The notes under the pieces were generated by a model. That model was not told the origin of the DNA and did not search any database. It was given only the letters and a program-made list of their open reading frames with translations. From Nymphaea colorata (taxonomy: Eukaryota > Streptophyta > Magnoliopsida > Nymphaeales > Nymphaeaceae): a stretch of DNA of 64,000 nucleotides. Location of the stretch: the NCBI RefSeq assembly GCF_008831285.2, contig NC_045148.1, forward strand, positions 14,238,802 to 14,302,801. Direction: 5' to 3'. Below are positions 35,401 through 47,585 of this stretch, piece by piece (the stretch's first letter is position 1; every line of letters begins with the position of its first letter). The translations under genes and the position numbers were made by a program.

Positions 35401-38400
35401 TCATTTTTGTGGTTTTGTTTCATTATTCATGAATCATGTACTCATTCTATCGTTAATTAAATTATGGGGCTAAGAAACAGGAAATTATGTCTATCAATAT
35501 TCTTTATTAGCAGTTCTTACAGGTCAAATATGAGATCGTGTTCCTATATGCATAGATTTATTCGTTCTTTTTGTATAAAATGGCATGAGCAGTAGTAGAT
35601 TGGTTGGTTCATTTCATATAATTTACAAGAGGTTAGTGTGGTTTTCCTGTAATGAACCATGGTTAGTGGGCTGTTCATCTCAGATTATGACAAATGAATG
35701 ATTCAATTACAGTTGGATTCAAGATTTGAAACACGTATCTTGATTTTGCCTTTTAAAATATGTACTTGCTAATGCCTAATCAACTGAGCGTTGAAGCAAG
35801 CAGAAGGTAAAATGATTGTTAGTTAGCTTCAACAGAAAAAATAGAGTGTAAAGCTGACTTTGTGTCGATAGCCGTAGCTGGCATGATCTCAACGATGCTG
35901 ATATTGATGTAGAGGAGGATCCAGGATACAACATAGATTTTCATCTGCTCATTGCATTTCTCCTATTGATTCAACCACGTGGACAGGTATGTTGTGGCCT
36001 TAGTAACATGAACAAAATTTTGATGCGGTTTAACCATCCAAGTTGCTTGCCTTAGATTCTAGAGATTGCATGACATACGCTTTCGTGTGGTCAAACATGA
36101 GTATAAATGTCCAAGTGGCTAAGCAGTCTGCAGTAGATGTGGGGTGCACATTTTTTATAAAATAAACTGCATTTTTCCGATTGTTTTACTTGAATTATTA
36201 AGTTCTAATAAGATGAAACAGTGGTATGTTCATGTGTCTAGATATCTCAAGGGTACAAGTTGATTTCATTCTTTATGAAATGTTATTTCTTGGTGGTTGC
36301 TTGCCCTAGGAACTGTGCCGTTCATTGAGTAGCCCATTTTGTCTTCCATCTCTTTGACATAGCCTCGACTTGAAGGAAATTATGAATAAAGGGCACAAAG
36401 AGAATCATATAAAAGAAAGATGGTAGCTTCCTGTCCTGAGTGTTGAAGACAACACAGTTACTGCAAGAGCTATTTAAGGTTATCCTTGTTTGACAAACCG
36501 GTTTTACGTTGCCCAAATGAGAGTATGTTTTCCTTTGTTTATTATTATTATTGTTGTTGTTAGTATCTATTACTTATCTTCGTATAGTGTCAACTGCTTT
36601 AGCTGTTCTTTCTTATGTTGGGGAGGACCACAGATAACAGGGAAAACTGTAGCTGAAAATCAAGAATGAACTATCCTTGCTCACTCAGAGTGGACTGTGA
36701 ATATTATCACAAGAAATGAGTGAGAGGGGTGGTTTATGTGGATTCTTCTCATACTTTCTGAGCTTAAAGCTAAATAACTTGTTCGATTTCTTGTCTGTCA
36801 GCACAAGTTGAGACTTAAGTGATCATAATTGCAATTTAATTTAGATGACCAGAGTTGATAGTTTCATACTATATACATGCCTATATACAAGTTCATAAAT
36901 ATAAAATTATCCCTTTCTACGCTTTGATCTTTGTTTAGCTTAACACAATTGGCCTGTTCTGAAGGAACTGGTTTAATAATTGTCTATCATTCAGTTTTGG
37001 ATTGGTTCAAGTTTCACTCTTCTGCTTCAGTGGTTTCTTCTTGCTTTCCCACTGGTGTGACCTGTCTTTTTCGTTTTTTTCTTTTTTTCAATCAGCAGTT
37101 TTCTTTGCTAAACAGTTATTTGACGAGCTGCACAAAATTAAGGATAGTAAATCATGGGAAAGGCAATTAGTTAATATATGCTGGGGAAAGAATTATCAAC
37201 TACAAACCTTTATATATAATTCATGCAAATGGAAAAGATACATTTCCAGAACATTTCCCATGCTGGTCCATTGTCAGACCTGATCGACCTATCAGGTCAT
37301 TTTCTGCGGGGTGGTTACGTTACCTCTCTTTCTCTCTCCCCCCTCGGCAAATGATGTGTAGCTAGGGGTGGCATGTCTTCTGTTTGATTCCCAGAGGTGG
37401 TACATTCTGATGGCATGAGGTCCTGGTCCTTCCGTAGGGAATCTGCACTGGAGTTAAGCGATCTGCCATGCATACAAGGAGCACCTCTCACGGCAGCAAG
37501 GAACCCAAGGATCGCCCTTCTCGCGTACGTGGAGACTGTCAGATAAGGAGCATAATGCCAAGATTTTACTTTTACAGGTGAAGGAAGCAATGTGCTCAAG
37601 AAGCAAAGCGGTGAGTAACTAGACAAGCCAGGAACCGTGTTTTAGTAAGTTCAATGAGAAAGTAGCCCAGTGATTTAATGCAGTAGGAACAGCATGTTAA
37701 GGTGTTTTTACACCAAACACTGGAAATAGAAACCGTGAGAATGTTTCGTAATCGGTGGTGAATTATTCTAGTAAAAGATGCAGAAAACGTGCCTTCTTAA
37801 ATTCTATTTAAAGAATCAAACACCGACTTATTATGTTATTACTGCGAATCTGTAAGTTTTAGTTGAGTTCTACATGCTTAGGTATGTGGATTAACTTAAA
37901 GACTTTTAAGTTGAAGAACATTGGGAGTTCAAACGCAGAGTGCAACCTTGCCTACCCAGAGACAAGGTTTATGTATTTCTGCTCCGCGTCTCTCTCTCTC
38001 TCTCTCTCTTGCTGTGTCCTTGTTACATAGCTTAACAGTGCAACATGCATGTTGGTCTCCACTATCTTCAGTGCATGAACCTACGCGTTTCTTTTATAAG
38101 CTTAATGGAGACTGCACTTATGTATCATGCCATTCGGTGACGTTAACGCACTGAAAGAAGCATCTCACAGAATTTTCATGTAACTTCTCTCTCTCTCTCT
38201 CTCTCTCTCGCTCTCTCTGTGTGTGTGTATATATTATACATACACACACACCATGGGAGTAGTCAACGCTTGAAAAGGACTTGGAGTCAACGAACCCAAT
38301 TCTTTTAACCGTTGTGCCTGCCGTTTGGCGACGGTTGAATGGGTTACCAAATCAAAGTGGGCCGTTGACTCGCCAAGAAGTCTCACAACAATGAAGTGTT

Positions 38401-38562
38401 TGACAAAGCCTTGAGTCATTGAGTGGGCTCAAGTGGCTGAGCATGGTGGAGCACACTGCAAAGTGTGGGGGCTACTTAATCTGTTCCTCCCCTTTTTTGC
38501 TTTGCGTAGGTCTTTCCTTTCAATATGAATTCAAAAAGTTTCAACGACATTGACGTCCATGA

Positions 38563-38620
38563 GTAGTATCTTTTTCTACTCGGTTCGGTACGTAGTATCT
38601 TTTTCTACTCGGTTCGGTAC
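38563..38620. repeat. 29-bp perfect tandem duplication
   Basis: Two identical adjacent copies begin at 38563 and 38592, each GTAGTATC...GGTTCGGTAC. The identity implies a recent event or one under constraint. No gene overlaps it. Confidence 0.95.
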
Positions 38621-39275
38621 AGGAAGAAAACTCACCCTACTATGATCGCTTGTTGAATCGAACATGACGGTTCCACCACCTTATCTACCACAAGTTGACC
38701 GCTTTCAGGCGAGTTTATGGGAGAGTTTTTTTCCTTCACATATTTCAATGAGAGTCGCTCTAAAATTCTTCTGATGATCTATGGTGATGGATGGTTGAGA
38801 ACTAAAACAAGGAGAAAAAAATATGAACTAATAATAGATGATGCAAATATTTATTACTTTTTTGTTCTTATTTTTCTCTCAACCATATATTATAATTGTT
38901 CAAATGACCCTTATGAGTAAATATTCGATCGAATTGAGATTGAAATAAAGTTTTAGATAGGTATCCTATATCTAACATTCATACATCTTAAACGTCAGTT
39001 TTTTAAAGTATCATAATGCAATCCGGATTCAATTGTGTATTTAAAAGTCGGAGTGAGATTCAAGATTCAATTCATGCCAGATTAGGATACAATATAGACT
39101 TTTTTTATTTCATTCTTGTTTCAATCGAAAGATAAGTTGGATATGGCAAAAGATACGTCCAATTCAAATTCTATCTGGTAGTCATCCTAAACAATGTCAT
39201 CGCAATGGCACCATCAATCACCATTACCAGCATCCTAAAAATTTTTAAAAGGTAATTTTAATTCTTGTTAAAAAT

Positions 39276-39413
39276 CTAAAACTATAATTCTACTTCTCTC
39301 ATAAAAATAAAAAGTTCTAAGTTACACCTTTGATCATGATCGCGCTAAAACTATAATTCTACTTCTCTCATAAAAATAAAAAGTTCTAAGTTACACCTTT
39401 GATCATGATCACG
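39276..39413. repeat. 69-bp tandem duplication, nearly identical
   Basis: Adjacent units at 39276-39344 and 39345-39413 run from CTAAAACTATAATTC to GATCATGATC. I see one substitution (GCG versus ACG near the unit end). A further CTAAAA begins at 39414 and then diverges. Confidence 0.95.
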
Positions 39414-41159
39414 CTAAAATTCAAGCACGTGCGTCATGCGGCGAGCACGACCATCTAGAAAATCAAAACCAAACGACGAGAGGTTGGGGGACAAGTGGCT
39501 TGAAATTGTGCGCGCTTCACGACTAACCGAACCCAATCAAAAGGCCACACGTTGAGAGGAACTTGGGTCCCAGAAGCAGCTTTCCTGAGAGACAGAGCCT
39601 CAGTCCTAATCTCCCCACGTTCCTCACCATTAACTCATGCTCCTACCAGACAAACAAGGATGGGGAAAAGACATCCCTTTCACATGCTAACCCCTCTTTT
39701 ACAATAAATACAAAGGCAAATGAACTATTTTTCACGGAGGTACCTAACTGATCAGCTGTTTGCAGAAAAACTGCTCCTACTCCTTGAGGATATCTTTAGC
39801 TATTATCTCCGGAGATCTATATTCATACGACAGTAGCAGTTTGTTACTATTGTCAAACAGCCTCCTATGCAACATATTTGGTGGAGGAATTCGCAAAATG
39901 CAAGCAATCGGATGTCTGCATATTTGGATTCGAATAAGAAAGAAAGAAAGTATATATCATATCCAAATCTGACTTTACTTGCGTATCTGAATAAGAAAAC
40001 ATTCTTTTAAATATAGAATCAAATCCAAATTACTTTACCTTATGTTAAAAATACATCTAAACGTATATGGACATTGGTACAAAATATTGATTTGATTCTG
40101 AATTCAAATTCAAATTAGGAAGATGTTCTCCTCCACCATTCAAACCCCTCATGTAGTTTCTGGACTTTGTTCTATTTCTCCTAATGACAACAGGAGGCAC
40201 CTAACTGGAATTACGAGCGATTCGTTCTTAGAATAAAAATTAGAAGGGAACGTTAGAGACATTAACAAATAGGCACCAACCTTTTGAAAAGGACATCAAA
40301 TCGGTCCCTGACTTTTCTAAAGAATTCACAAACGACGGCTTGATTGACAGCGAACGTGAAATGAATAGACACATAAAGAAGTTGCCCATATGTATATGAA
40401 AAAAAACACAGACAAAAATTAAAAAAGAAAGCCACAACCGGGGAGCCAGGCAGAAGCTCCTCAAATACAAGTTTTGGTTTTTTCGGAAGTTTCGTTTTTG
40501 TTTTTTTTGGAAAAAGTGCAGGAGGGCCGAACTATGTTTTTTATAAGTTCTTGATAAGTTAAACTAAAATTTTAAAATTTACATCCAAAATTTCAAGTTT
40601 TTGACCCCCTCCCCTTCTCCTTCTAGATTAAAAAAAAAAAATCAAAATTTTAAATTTTAGTTTAACTTTTTTATAATAAAAAATTAGATAGTATTGTTAA
40701 AATTTTAAAACTTTAATTTGACCCATTACCTAAAAATTCCTACCCCTTCCCCTTATGGCTTGTTGTCAAACCTTACTATTCAGCGAAGAGTTCAACATGG
40801 AGAGATGGACTGAAGCTTAATTCATAGTCCTGTGACTCAAACTTGAATTGGCAGATGACTGGGTTTATTGGGTCAGCTAGTTGATTCGTCGACTCGATCA
40901 AATTCTAAAATAACCATAATATAAGTAACTGCAGAGTTGGGCCAAGTCAAGGGCGAGTCAAGCTGGGTGAGTTGGGTCAACCTTAACTTGTGGCTAGGTT
41001 TATTAAATATCCAAGTTGACTTGTGCTATTGTCAACGCAACCAGACGTGTTTAATATCTATGACTTCATAAAAAAAAAAAAAAAAGAAACCGCTGCTGCT
41101 GGTGTTTTAATTTTTTTTTTCTTTATTTTTTGAACCAACAAAGGGCAATTTTGACCTGG

Positions 41160-41842
41160 TCCGGGTAGCGGGCTTGGTCGACCATGCCCGAGGCCCAGCC
41201 CGGCCCGTTTTTGTTAACTGGTGGGCTGAGCCGGCCCGGGTCTTGCTGGGTCAGCCCGATGCCCACACGACCGCTTCCGCCTCCGCCTCCTCCCCATCGG
41301 CTCTCCGCCCTGCCAATGACCCCATCAGCTTCCATCTGTTCCCGAACGGCGACCAAGGCAGCTGTCCGCTCCCTTCCTTCCCCGACCTCTTCCTTCTGCT
41401 GGAGATTTTCAATGTGGCTCTCCCGTGCAGCAACAAAGTGTGATGTACGCGATCTTCGCCATTTCCAACTCCAAAACGCAAACAGAAAGAAAGGATGGGA
41501 AACCCTAGCAAAACTAATCTTCGCCAGGCACCAACATGCTTCCGAAAGCTCGGTACTCTTCGGTGGGCTTGTTCTCCGGCGGGTTTGTCGCCGACAACGC
41601 CGTTGACGGCAGCCATGGAAGAGACCAGCGTAGTTCGATAATGACGAAAGAGAAAATGCAAAAGGAGAGGGAGGGCGGCAGGGCGCAGCGGAGGAAGGAA
41701 GACCTAACGGGCCTAGCGAATGATAACCGGGCTCAACCTGTTAAGATCTCAAACCTGGCCGGGCTCACTCAAGTTGAGCCCGATAAAGAAAATATTTGAC
41801 CCGAACCCGGCCCGGCGGCGGCCCAGCCCGACGCCCTAGTTG
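41160..41842. mobile_element. GC-rich segment with hAT-family-like end
   Basis: The right end, read in reverse, is TAGGGCGTCGGGCTGGGCC, matching the ends of the two well-defined elements at 46.3 and 51.1 kb. The left part (41160-41280) is also rich in GGGCC/GGCCC blocks but shows no clean terminal repeat, and no 8-bp target duplication was found for GTTGTGAG. The interior of about 450 bp is GC-rich and open in several frames without recognised similarity. Probably a truncated or rearranged relative. Confidence 0.4.
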
Positions 41843-42111
41843 TGAGCCAGTGATTTGAGAATTGTCTAAAAAACTGAAGCACCAATTTGATGTACAGTAA
41901 AAAAATGAGGACTTGTTTGTTATTAGCTCATTCATGGAGCGTGATTGAAAAATCGAATAAAGTACCCTCCCTTTCGTAATCCCGAAAAGCCAGTCCACAG
42001 CCCCACAGGAGAGTAGACGGACACTGGAAAGAAAGAAAGAAGGCTCGTGGAAGCCCGAGAGAAAGTCAGAGACACTACCTCATCTTCACAAGAGGACGAG
42101 AACGATCAGAA

Positions 42112-42117
42112 CACGTG
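42112..42117. promoter_or_regulatory. G-box CACGTG upstream of the first AP2/ERF gene
   Basis: A palindromic CACGTG lies about 280 bases upstream of the start codon and about 160 upstream of the TATA box. It is a bZIP/bHLH binding core typical of stress- and light-responsive promoters. Function is inferred from the motif alone. Confidence 0.5.
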
Positions 42118-42273
42118 ATGAAAGATCTGATACCGCGCAAACGCGGTACGACAGCAAATAAAGGAATTCAACTGTCCCCGTATCCGAATTAGACACACGA
42201 CACACGCTTCAAACTCGTCCCTTCCTCTCCGCCCCCACCAGTCCACTGCGCCCCCAGATCTCCACAGTCTGAA

Positions 42274-42281
42274 TATAAATA
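42274..42281 (+). promoter_or_regulatory. TATA box of the first AP2/ERF gene
   Basis: TATAAATA lies 117 bases upstream of the ATG at 42391. Transcription would start near 42,305, giving a short unspliced leader of about 85 bases without an upstream ATG. Confidence 0.75.
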
Positions 42282-42390
42282 CGACACAGCAACACTCCCC
42301 ACTTCACTACCTTGGAGCAGCAAACACCAACCGGAACTCACCCAAGTACCGAAGCCGCTTATTTCCGGCGCCGCTAGTTACAGACAAGCG

Positions 42391-43020
42391 ATGGCGAAGC
42401 CTGTGGGTGGCAGTGGTCGTTCTCAGAGGGACTTGGAAGCTGAAATTGGAGGAGTGAAGTACAAGGGAGTGCGAAAGCGGAAGTGGGGCAGGTGGGTCTC
42501 CGAGATCCGGCTCCCCAACAGCCGCGAACGCATCTGGCTTGGGTCCTACGACACGCCGGAGAAGGCCGCCCGTGCTTATGATGCGGCCGTGTTCTGCCTC
42601 CGCGGCCGCAATGCGAGGTTCAATTTCCCCCACAGCCCCCCCGAGATATCCGCCGCCTCGTCCCTCAGCCCCACCCAGATACAGGCCGCCGCTGCCCAAT
42701 TCGCCAATTCGGCGGCCCACGCTTCCGACGACGACGCGAGGGAGCACCCGTCGGCGTCGGAGTCGTCTCAGATGTCCGACGTGGCAGCAGCGGCTGCCGA
42801 GAGCGGCATGGGGAGCTCGAGCGCGGGCATTGACTGGCCGGACTTGGATTGGTTGCTGGAGGACTCCAGTGAGAGCGGGTTCAGCCTCAGTAGGGATTGT
42901 TCCATGTCATTCGACGAGTTCTCCGGCGACTTCGCCTTGCCTCCGGTGGTGGACCTGGAGGAGGAGGAGGCAGGCGGCCTGGGATATCCAGAGCATCAGC
43001 CCCTGCTCTGGACATTCTAA
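42391..43020 (+). CDS. AP2/ERF transcription factor, DREB A-5-like (ERF016-019 type)
   Basis: Intronless 209-aa nuclear DNA-binding protein with a single AP2 domain at about residues 23-80 ([20 protein letters not shown] through [19 protein letters not shown]). Position 14 is Val and position 19 is Leu, which places it on the DREB side, unlike the Ala/Asp of ERF types. The family-typical [11 protein letters not shown] helix follows at about 92. The C-terminal half is acidic and Ser-rich, ending in LLWTF, matching the terminal motif of its paralogue 6 kb downstream (TLWNF). Members of this group in Arabidopsis include wound-, cold- and jasmonate-responsive regulators. Start choice: first ATG after the TATA box, with good context GCGATGGCG. 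The exact orthologue cannot be named. Confidence 0.93.
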   Translation: MAKPVGGSGRSQRDLEAEIGGVKYKGVRKRKWGRWVSEIRLPNSRERIWLGSYDTPEKAARAYDAAVFCLRGRNARFNFPHSPPEISAASSLSPTQIQAAAAQFANSAAHASDDDAREHPSASESSQMSDVAAAAAESGMGSSSAGIDWPDLDWLLEDSSESGFSLSRDCSMSFDEFSGDFALPPVVDLEEEEAGGLGYPEHQPLLWTF

Positions 43021-45537
43021 GTTGGACTCGCGCCAAATTCCGGCGACCGATAGTTTAGGCTTCCTACCGGAAGGAAACGAACCCTTGGCACATTTTTTAA
43101 TGCCATTCTTTATGTCTGCTGAAACAATTCAATCAATACGTACTGTAAACTGTTGATATTGAGATTAATTGTACTTTAATTATGCATATAATTTTCGCAA
43201 TTAAGGTGCACGACGGATATGAACCTGAATTTGGATGCGATCCAGCCGGAAAGGAGCGTTTTCCTACCGGATTTGCGTTATACCTGGAGCTAGTTTTGAA
43301 TTTGAGTTACTGAGAAGCGGAATGACACAACAAATTCGAAAAGAGTTAGACAAGCAGTTGGTTTACTGGATATATGTAATTGTGGCCCGACTCACAACAC
43401 TGATGTTATTGCAAGACGAATTCGAAATTCAGAAGAAAACACAATTCGATCGGTTGCGATTTGTTTCTCCGTTCCACCTCGAATGAATTGGATCACCACC
43501 TACCTCATTTCATGAAAACGTGGATCTTGTGATGCAATTGTTGTTCGTCTCAATCGAATTATTTTGTTACTTTTCATAAAGAGAAGAGTTTCATCTGATC
43601 TTGAAGATTTTCGACAAGGCCTGTTCGATAATAATAAAAAAAATAAAAAAATTTGTTACTGTTTTATGAGATGATCCTAAAAAATTAGAGTAGATTTGTA
43701 GAGTGGTCTAAGAAGTGTTTTATACATTTATTATAAATTTTGCGGTAGATCCGTGAAACATTAACAAATTGTTAGTTTTTCTAAACGACCTCTAAAGGTT
43801 TATAAAAAAAAATTAGTTAAATAGTTCATTGTTTTGGTTTCTTAATATTTTTATAGTAGAAAACAAGGTCGTAAGAGATTACTCCAACCCGACAAATTAA
43901 AAGCTCGAATTAGGTGTGAGAGTTGGACGTGTTCTTGACTGGAAAAACTGAGATTCGAATTGGTGATAAACTACCAAAAAAAAAAAAAACTGTTGCAATA
44001 TAATAAAAGAAAAAAACATGAATGAAATTATATCATAATAATAGCAAGACATAGTTCGAATCCATTGAATGAGTTTTCCGCCGAAATCCGGCGCGACGGA
44101 AAATTGCGCCGTCGACGGTGCATGCCTTTGACAAACTTTTCAGGTGCTTTTCCGAGAAGTTGCCACTCGAAAAAATTCAGCGGCGCCTCCATCCGGTCTT
44201 TTATGTGCGTGTTCAATGCGTCTGTCCTTTTTCACGACTTCTTCATCTTCGCCCCCTCATCTTATGACTGAATGACAAATTCATCTCGAAAAAGTTGTCG
44301 CTTTCTTCTTAGAAAGAAACGAATTATGTTTCCCAAAGGGGGTTGTTGTCATTGTATGATTCAGAACTTTCTAATAATTTGTGATAACCTGTCGAGTTGG
44401 GATGAATTTTGAAACACCGTCTGATCTTGACCGGAGATTCGTCACCTGTCAAACGGTCCAGGCTGTCCTGGACAGAATTGTTCTGACCTTGACCTACCAC
44501 ATCTTACACATTTATATAAAGAGGAATTATAAGAAAACTTGCACGCTCATGTTCGGATAAAGTCTCATTTGGTGAACGAAAGACTCTCACATTCAAAACT
44601 GCAAAAGAATGTGTTAAATTTCTGAACGAGTTCGACCTTCGTTAAAATGTTGGCCTTTTTTTTTTCTTTACTTTTTTTTTGGGTTAAATTTGTTTCTTCT
44701 CTACTACCCATCTCCCTAACTTTAAACTAAAAAGAACTTGAAAAACCAGTGCATATGCGTGTGAGCGCATGCATGGAAAGAGGGACACGATAGTGTAAAA
44801 AAAGAAATTACTGGCGGCACACTTTTTATTTTTATTTTTTTTATTGTGCTTGGTGGTCTGAAAGAAGCATGTGATGTTAATTGAAAATTGTATTGTTTTA
44901 TTGAGTTCTTAGAGTCCACATCAGAAGGAAGAAGGAAAGAAAGATCCTAGATGTAAAATACGGCTATAATCTCATTCTTGGTAGCTAAATTTTGACCTTT
45001 GTTTTTTTCTCCAAAAAGGAGAAACTGACCTTCTTTTTCCGTTTTACGTCCTGTAAAATAATGGTTCTTTTCCATCGCTGACTGCTTTAGAGGTTCAGGC
45101 GAAAACGAGACCAGCGCAGTCAACAGTCAACGTGAGAGATCGAATCTTTCACGATAAACTGCTCAGGTTTCTAAGTAGTTGAATTCACGAAACCGTGTTC
45201 GAGTTTCAGAGTTGTTGATCTAATTTTTCGACGGGCAGTCAAATGTAAATATTCGAAATTGGAAGCACTTTTTAAATTTCTGAAAAATCAAAACGGTTTT
45301 TAGAAAAAAACAGAAATCCAGCTCATTAAAGCGCGGAATTATTTGTCCACACCAACCACATGTTTTTTGTAGCTTTGCGAAAGTACGCGATTCCATTTTT
45401 TTTTTTTTTTTTAAATCGAAGATTAGTAGCGTGATTAGTCACCTAAACGTGCTAAGTTGGGAACATGAACGGAAGCATCATATCATCCGGCACGTGGAGT
45501 TTTGTTAAATTAAAAAGCACATTGATGCTAGTGGATA

Positions 45538-45568
<31 letters not shown>

Positions 45569-46332
45569 ATGTTGTAACATTAAACTATGGTTTTCAGTAC
45601 TTTAATTTTAATGATGTGATGACCCGTGCTTCATATTCTTTTTTAGGCTAATGAAAAGCGTCACGTGGTACTCTTTACTCGTGATATAATATATTTGGAT
45701 GTAGCTGATGGCCACTAAATGAGGATTTACGGTATACATTAGTTGTGTGTTTGAATAGGGAGCAGTGTGTTCGGAAAAGAAATGGAGGGTGTTCGAGTGA
45801 TTTTAAAAAATAGATGCTTTCATCATTTTTATTGGAAATATTTGTTCTTTTCTCATTTTTTGTACATTTTTTATTCTTTTGTAAAAATAATAATAATAAT
45901 AATAAGGAAAAAAAAAAGATGAAGAAGAAAGAAATCTAGGTGTGTGTGACATATTGTCAGCTTTAGGAGGGAGAGTAAAAAACATACTCTTCATGTGACA
46001 TTTTTTATTTTGACGTACTCGGACCAGCTAAAGGCGGATATCGTTGCAGGCTAAGTGACAAAAAGAAGGCAGAAGCATCCATGAGACACAAGAAACACAA
46101 ACCGCATATGGTTATATCAAGAAATTGCTTCCATTGGTGAGTTGGCACTAGTAAAATTGACTCACATCAATGGCCCTCTCTCTCTATTTCAATTGAAATG
46201 TACTTCGGTAATAATTGTTTAATACTAATGAATGGAATAGGGGTTCATTTCTAAGTAATCATAATTCATTATTTCAAAGTTGTAAAAATGAAAGACACTA
46301 ATATATGTATTGAAGTATAGCGAAAGTGTCAC

Positions 46333-46700
46333 TAGGGATGGGCATCGGGCTGGGTCGGGCCGGCTCGGTAAGACCCCACCCAGGTCGGCCCGTCGAGCCC
46401 AAAACCCAGGCCCGGCCTGATTGAGGGAAGGGGGAAGAAGGAGAGGGAGACTGGAGAGGAGGTGGAGGCGGTGGGGGGGAAGGGGGAAAAGAGGGAAGAA
46501 GGAGAGGATGAGGAGGGACAGGCAGCGGAGGAGGGGGAGGGACGGGCGGAGGTGGAGGAGGAGGATGGGGGACGGGTGGAGGAAGAGGATGGGGGACGGG
46601 CCGGGCTAGGCCCGGGACTCGGTTTTCCCAGCTCGGATCTAGGCCCGATCGGGCTGAGTACCGGGTACCCGCCGGCGGCCCGGCCCGACGCCCAGGCCTA
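46333..46700. mobile_element. non-autonomous hAT transposon with 8-bp target duplication
   Basis: A 368-bp element is flanked by a perfect 8-bp direct repeat AGTGTCAC (46325-46332 and 46701-46708). The left end reads TAGGGATGGGCATCGGGCTG and the reversed right end TAGGCCTGGGCGTCGGGCCG, matching at 15 of 20 positions or better. Eight-base duplications and TAGGG-type ends are characteristic of the hAT superfamily (Ac begins similarly). The interior at about 46425-46600 is almost pure GA/G purine and has no transposase. An autonomous partner elsewhere in the genome is implied. Confidence 0.88.
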
Positions 46701-47268
46701 AGTGTCACCGCATCCTGAAAGTAAACCCCGTACTTTAAGGGTCGGGGGAAGGGTGGCTTTAACTTTTTTGTTGGGCAGCACTTAATACTTATTTTTATTT
46801 TGTGGGTTGTCTCTCTCTATTTCTCTCTTATTAAATTTAAATGGTGAGAAGATCATTCAAACTTGGATGCTTTCAATCAATACCCATGTACCTTGTAATA
46901 CACCAGGGTGTGGAATGGGAAACCAGTCAAGATTGCCAACATTGCGCATCTTCCGTGTTTCCTTGTTTCAAAGTGGGAAGTCATTCCTTGGAAAGTAATT
47001 CCTTAGTGATGTGAAGCAGATGACAAACTCAATTTGCAGAAGGAAGTCAAAAACATGGTCGTTTCTACCAGTGGAAGAAATGCTTAATCCTTCAAGGAAG
47101 GTTTTTCTTCTTTTCTTTTTTTCTTACATCAATGGTAAAACCAAATTTTTTCGGCTCAGGAATAGTAATATACTGTGAACCAATTTCAGATGCTTAAATT
47201 AGTTTTCGAAGAGCATTAAATAGTAGTTCACGTGGGGGAACAAAAAACAAACTAAATTATGTGAGTTT

Positions 47269-47585
47269 GTGTGGGCAGCTGCCCACATGAGCCCACAACT
47301 GACTTTGCAAGTTTTCAACGCTTTTGTTTAATTCAACAAGTTACACATGATTTCATAAGCTTTAGCTTTTGGATATGTGTCAATCAATCAGGATTAATAA
47401 TTCTTAGAAGCTGCCAACTACTTATGCTTGTCTGTGTGGGCAGCTGCCCACAGCTGCCTTTACAAGTTCTCGTTACTTTTGTTTAATTCAACAATTTAAA
47501 CATGATTTGATAATCTACATCTATTGGATATGTGTCAATCAGGATTAAATAATGCTCAGAAGCTGCCAATTCCTAGAGCAAGCCA
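47269..47585. repeat. 165-bp diverged direct repeat with GGGCAGCTGCCC palindrome
   Basis: Two adjacent units begin at 47269 and 47434. Each starts with GTGTGGGCAGCTGCCCACA and contains TTTTGTTTAATTCAACAA and GGATATGTGTCAATCA, ending in AGAAGCTGCCAA. They differ by many substitutions and small indels. A similar start (GTGTGGGCAACTGCC) lies inside the hAT-like element at 24.8 kb, suggesting a dispersed family. Confidence 0.75.

Larger units (their letters stand above)
35401..42110. other. intergenic region, no gene recognised
   Basis: A long AT-rich stretch without a supported exon chain. It contains CT microsatellites (about 37990-38008 and 38187-38220), two young tandem duplications (29 bp and 69 bp), decayed GGATCC-family repeat sequence near 39.9-40.1 kb, and a GC-rich segment at 41.16-41.84 kb with transposon-like ends. 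Frames such as 37315-37626 (minus) and 41184-41606 have no recognisable similarity. Confidence 0.65.

Noticed and set aside
37315-37626. 103-aa minus-strand frame
   Set aside because: No homology recognised, no splice partners, and part of it reads a CT-rich tract.
41184-41661. Overlapping frames of 136-140 aa on both strands in a GC-rich segment
   Set aside because: High GC removes stops in all frames, there is no recognisable domain, and transposon-like ends surround the segment.
42539-43156. 205-aa frame overlapping the first AP2/ERF gene
   Set aside because: It is the GC-rich out-of-frame shadow of the AP2 coding sequence, dominated by Arg and Pro.
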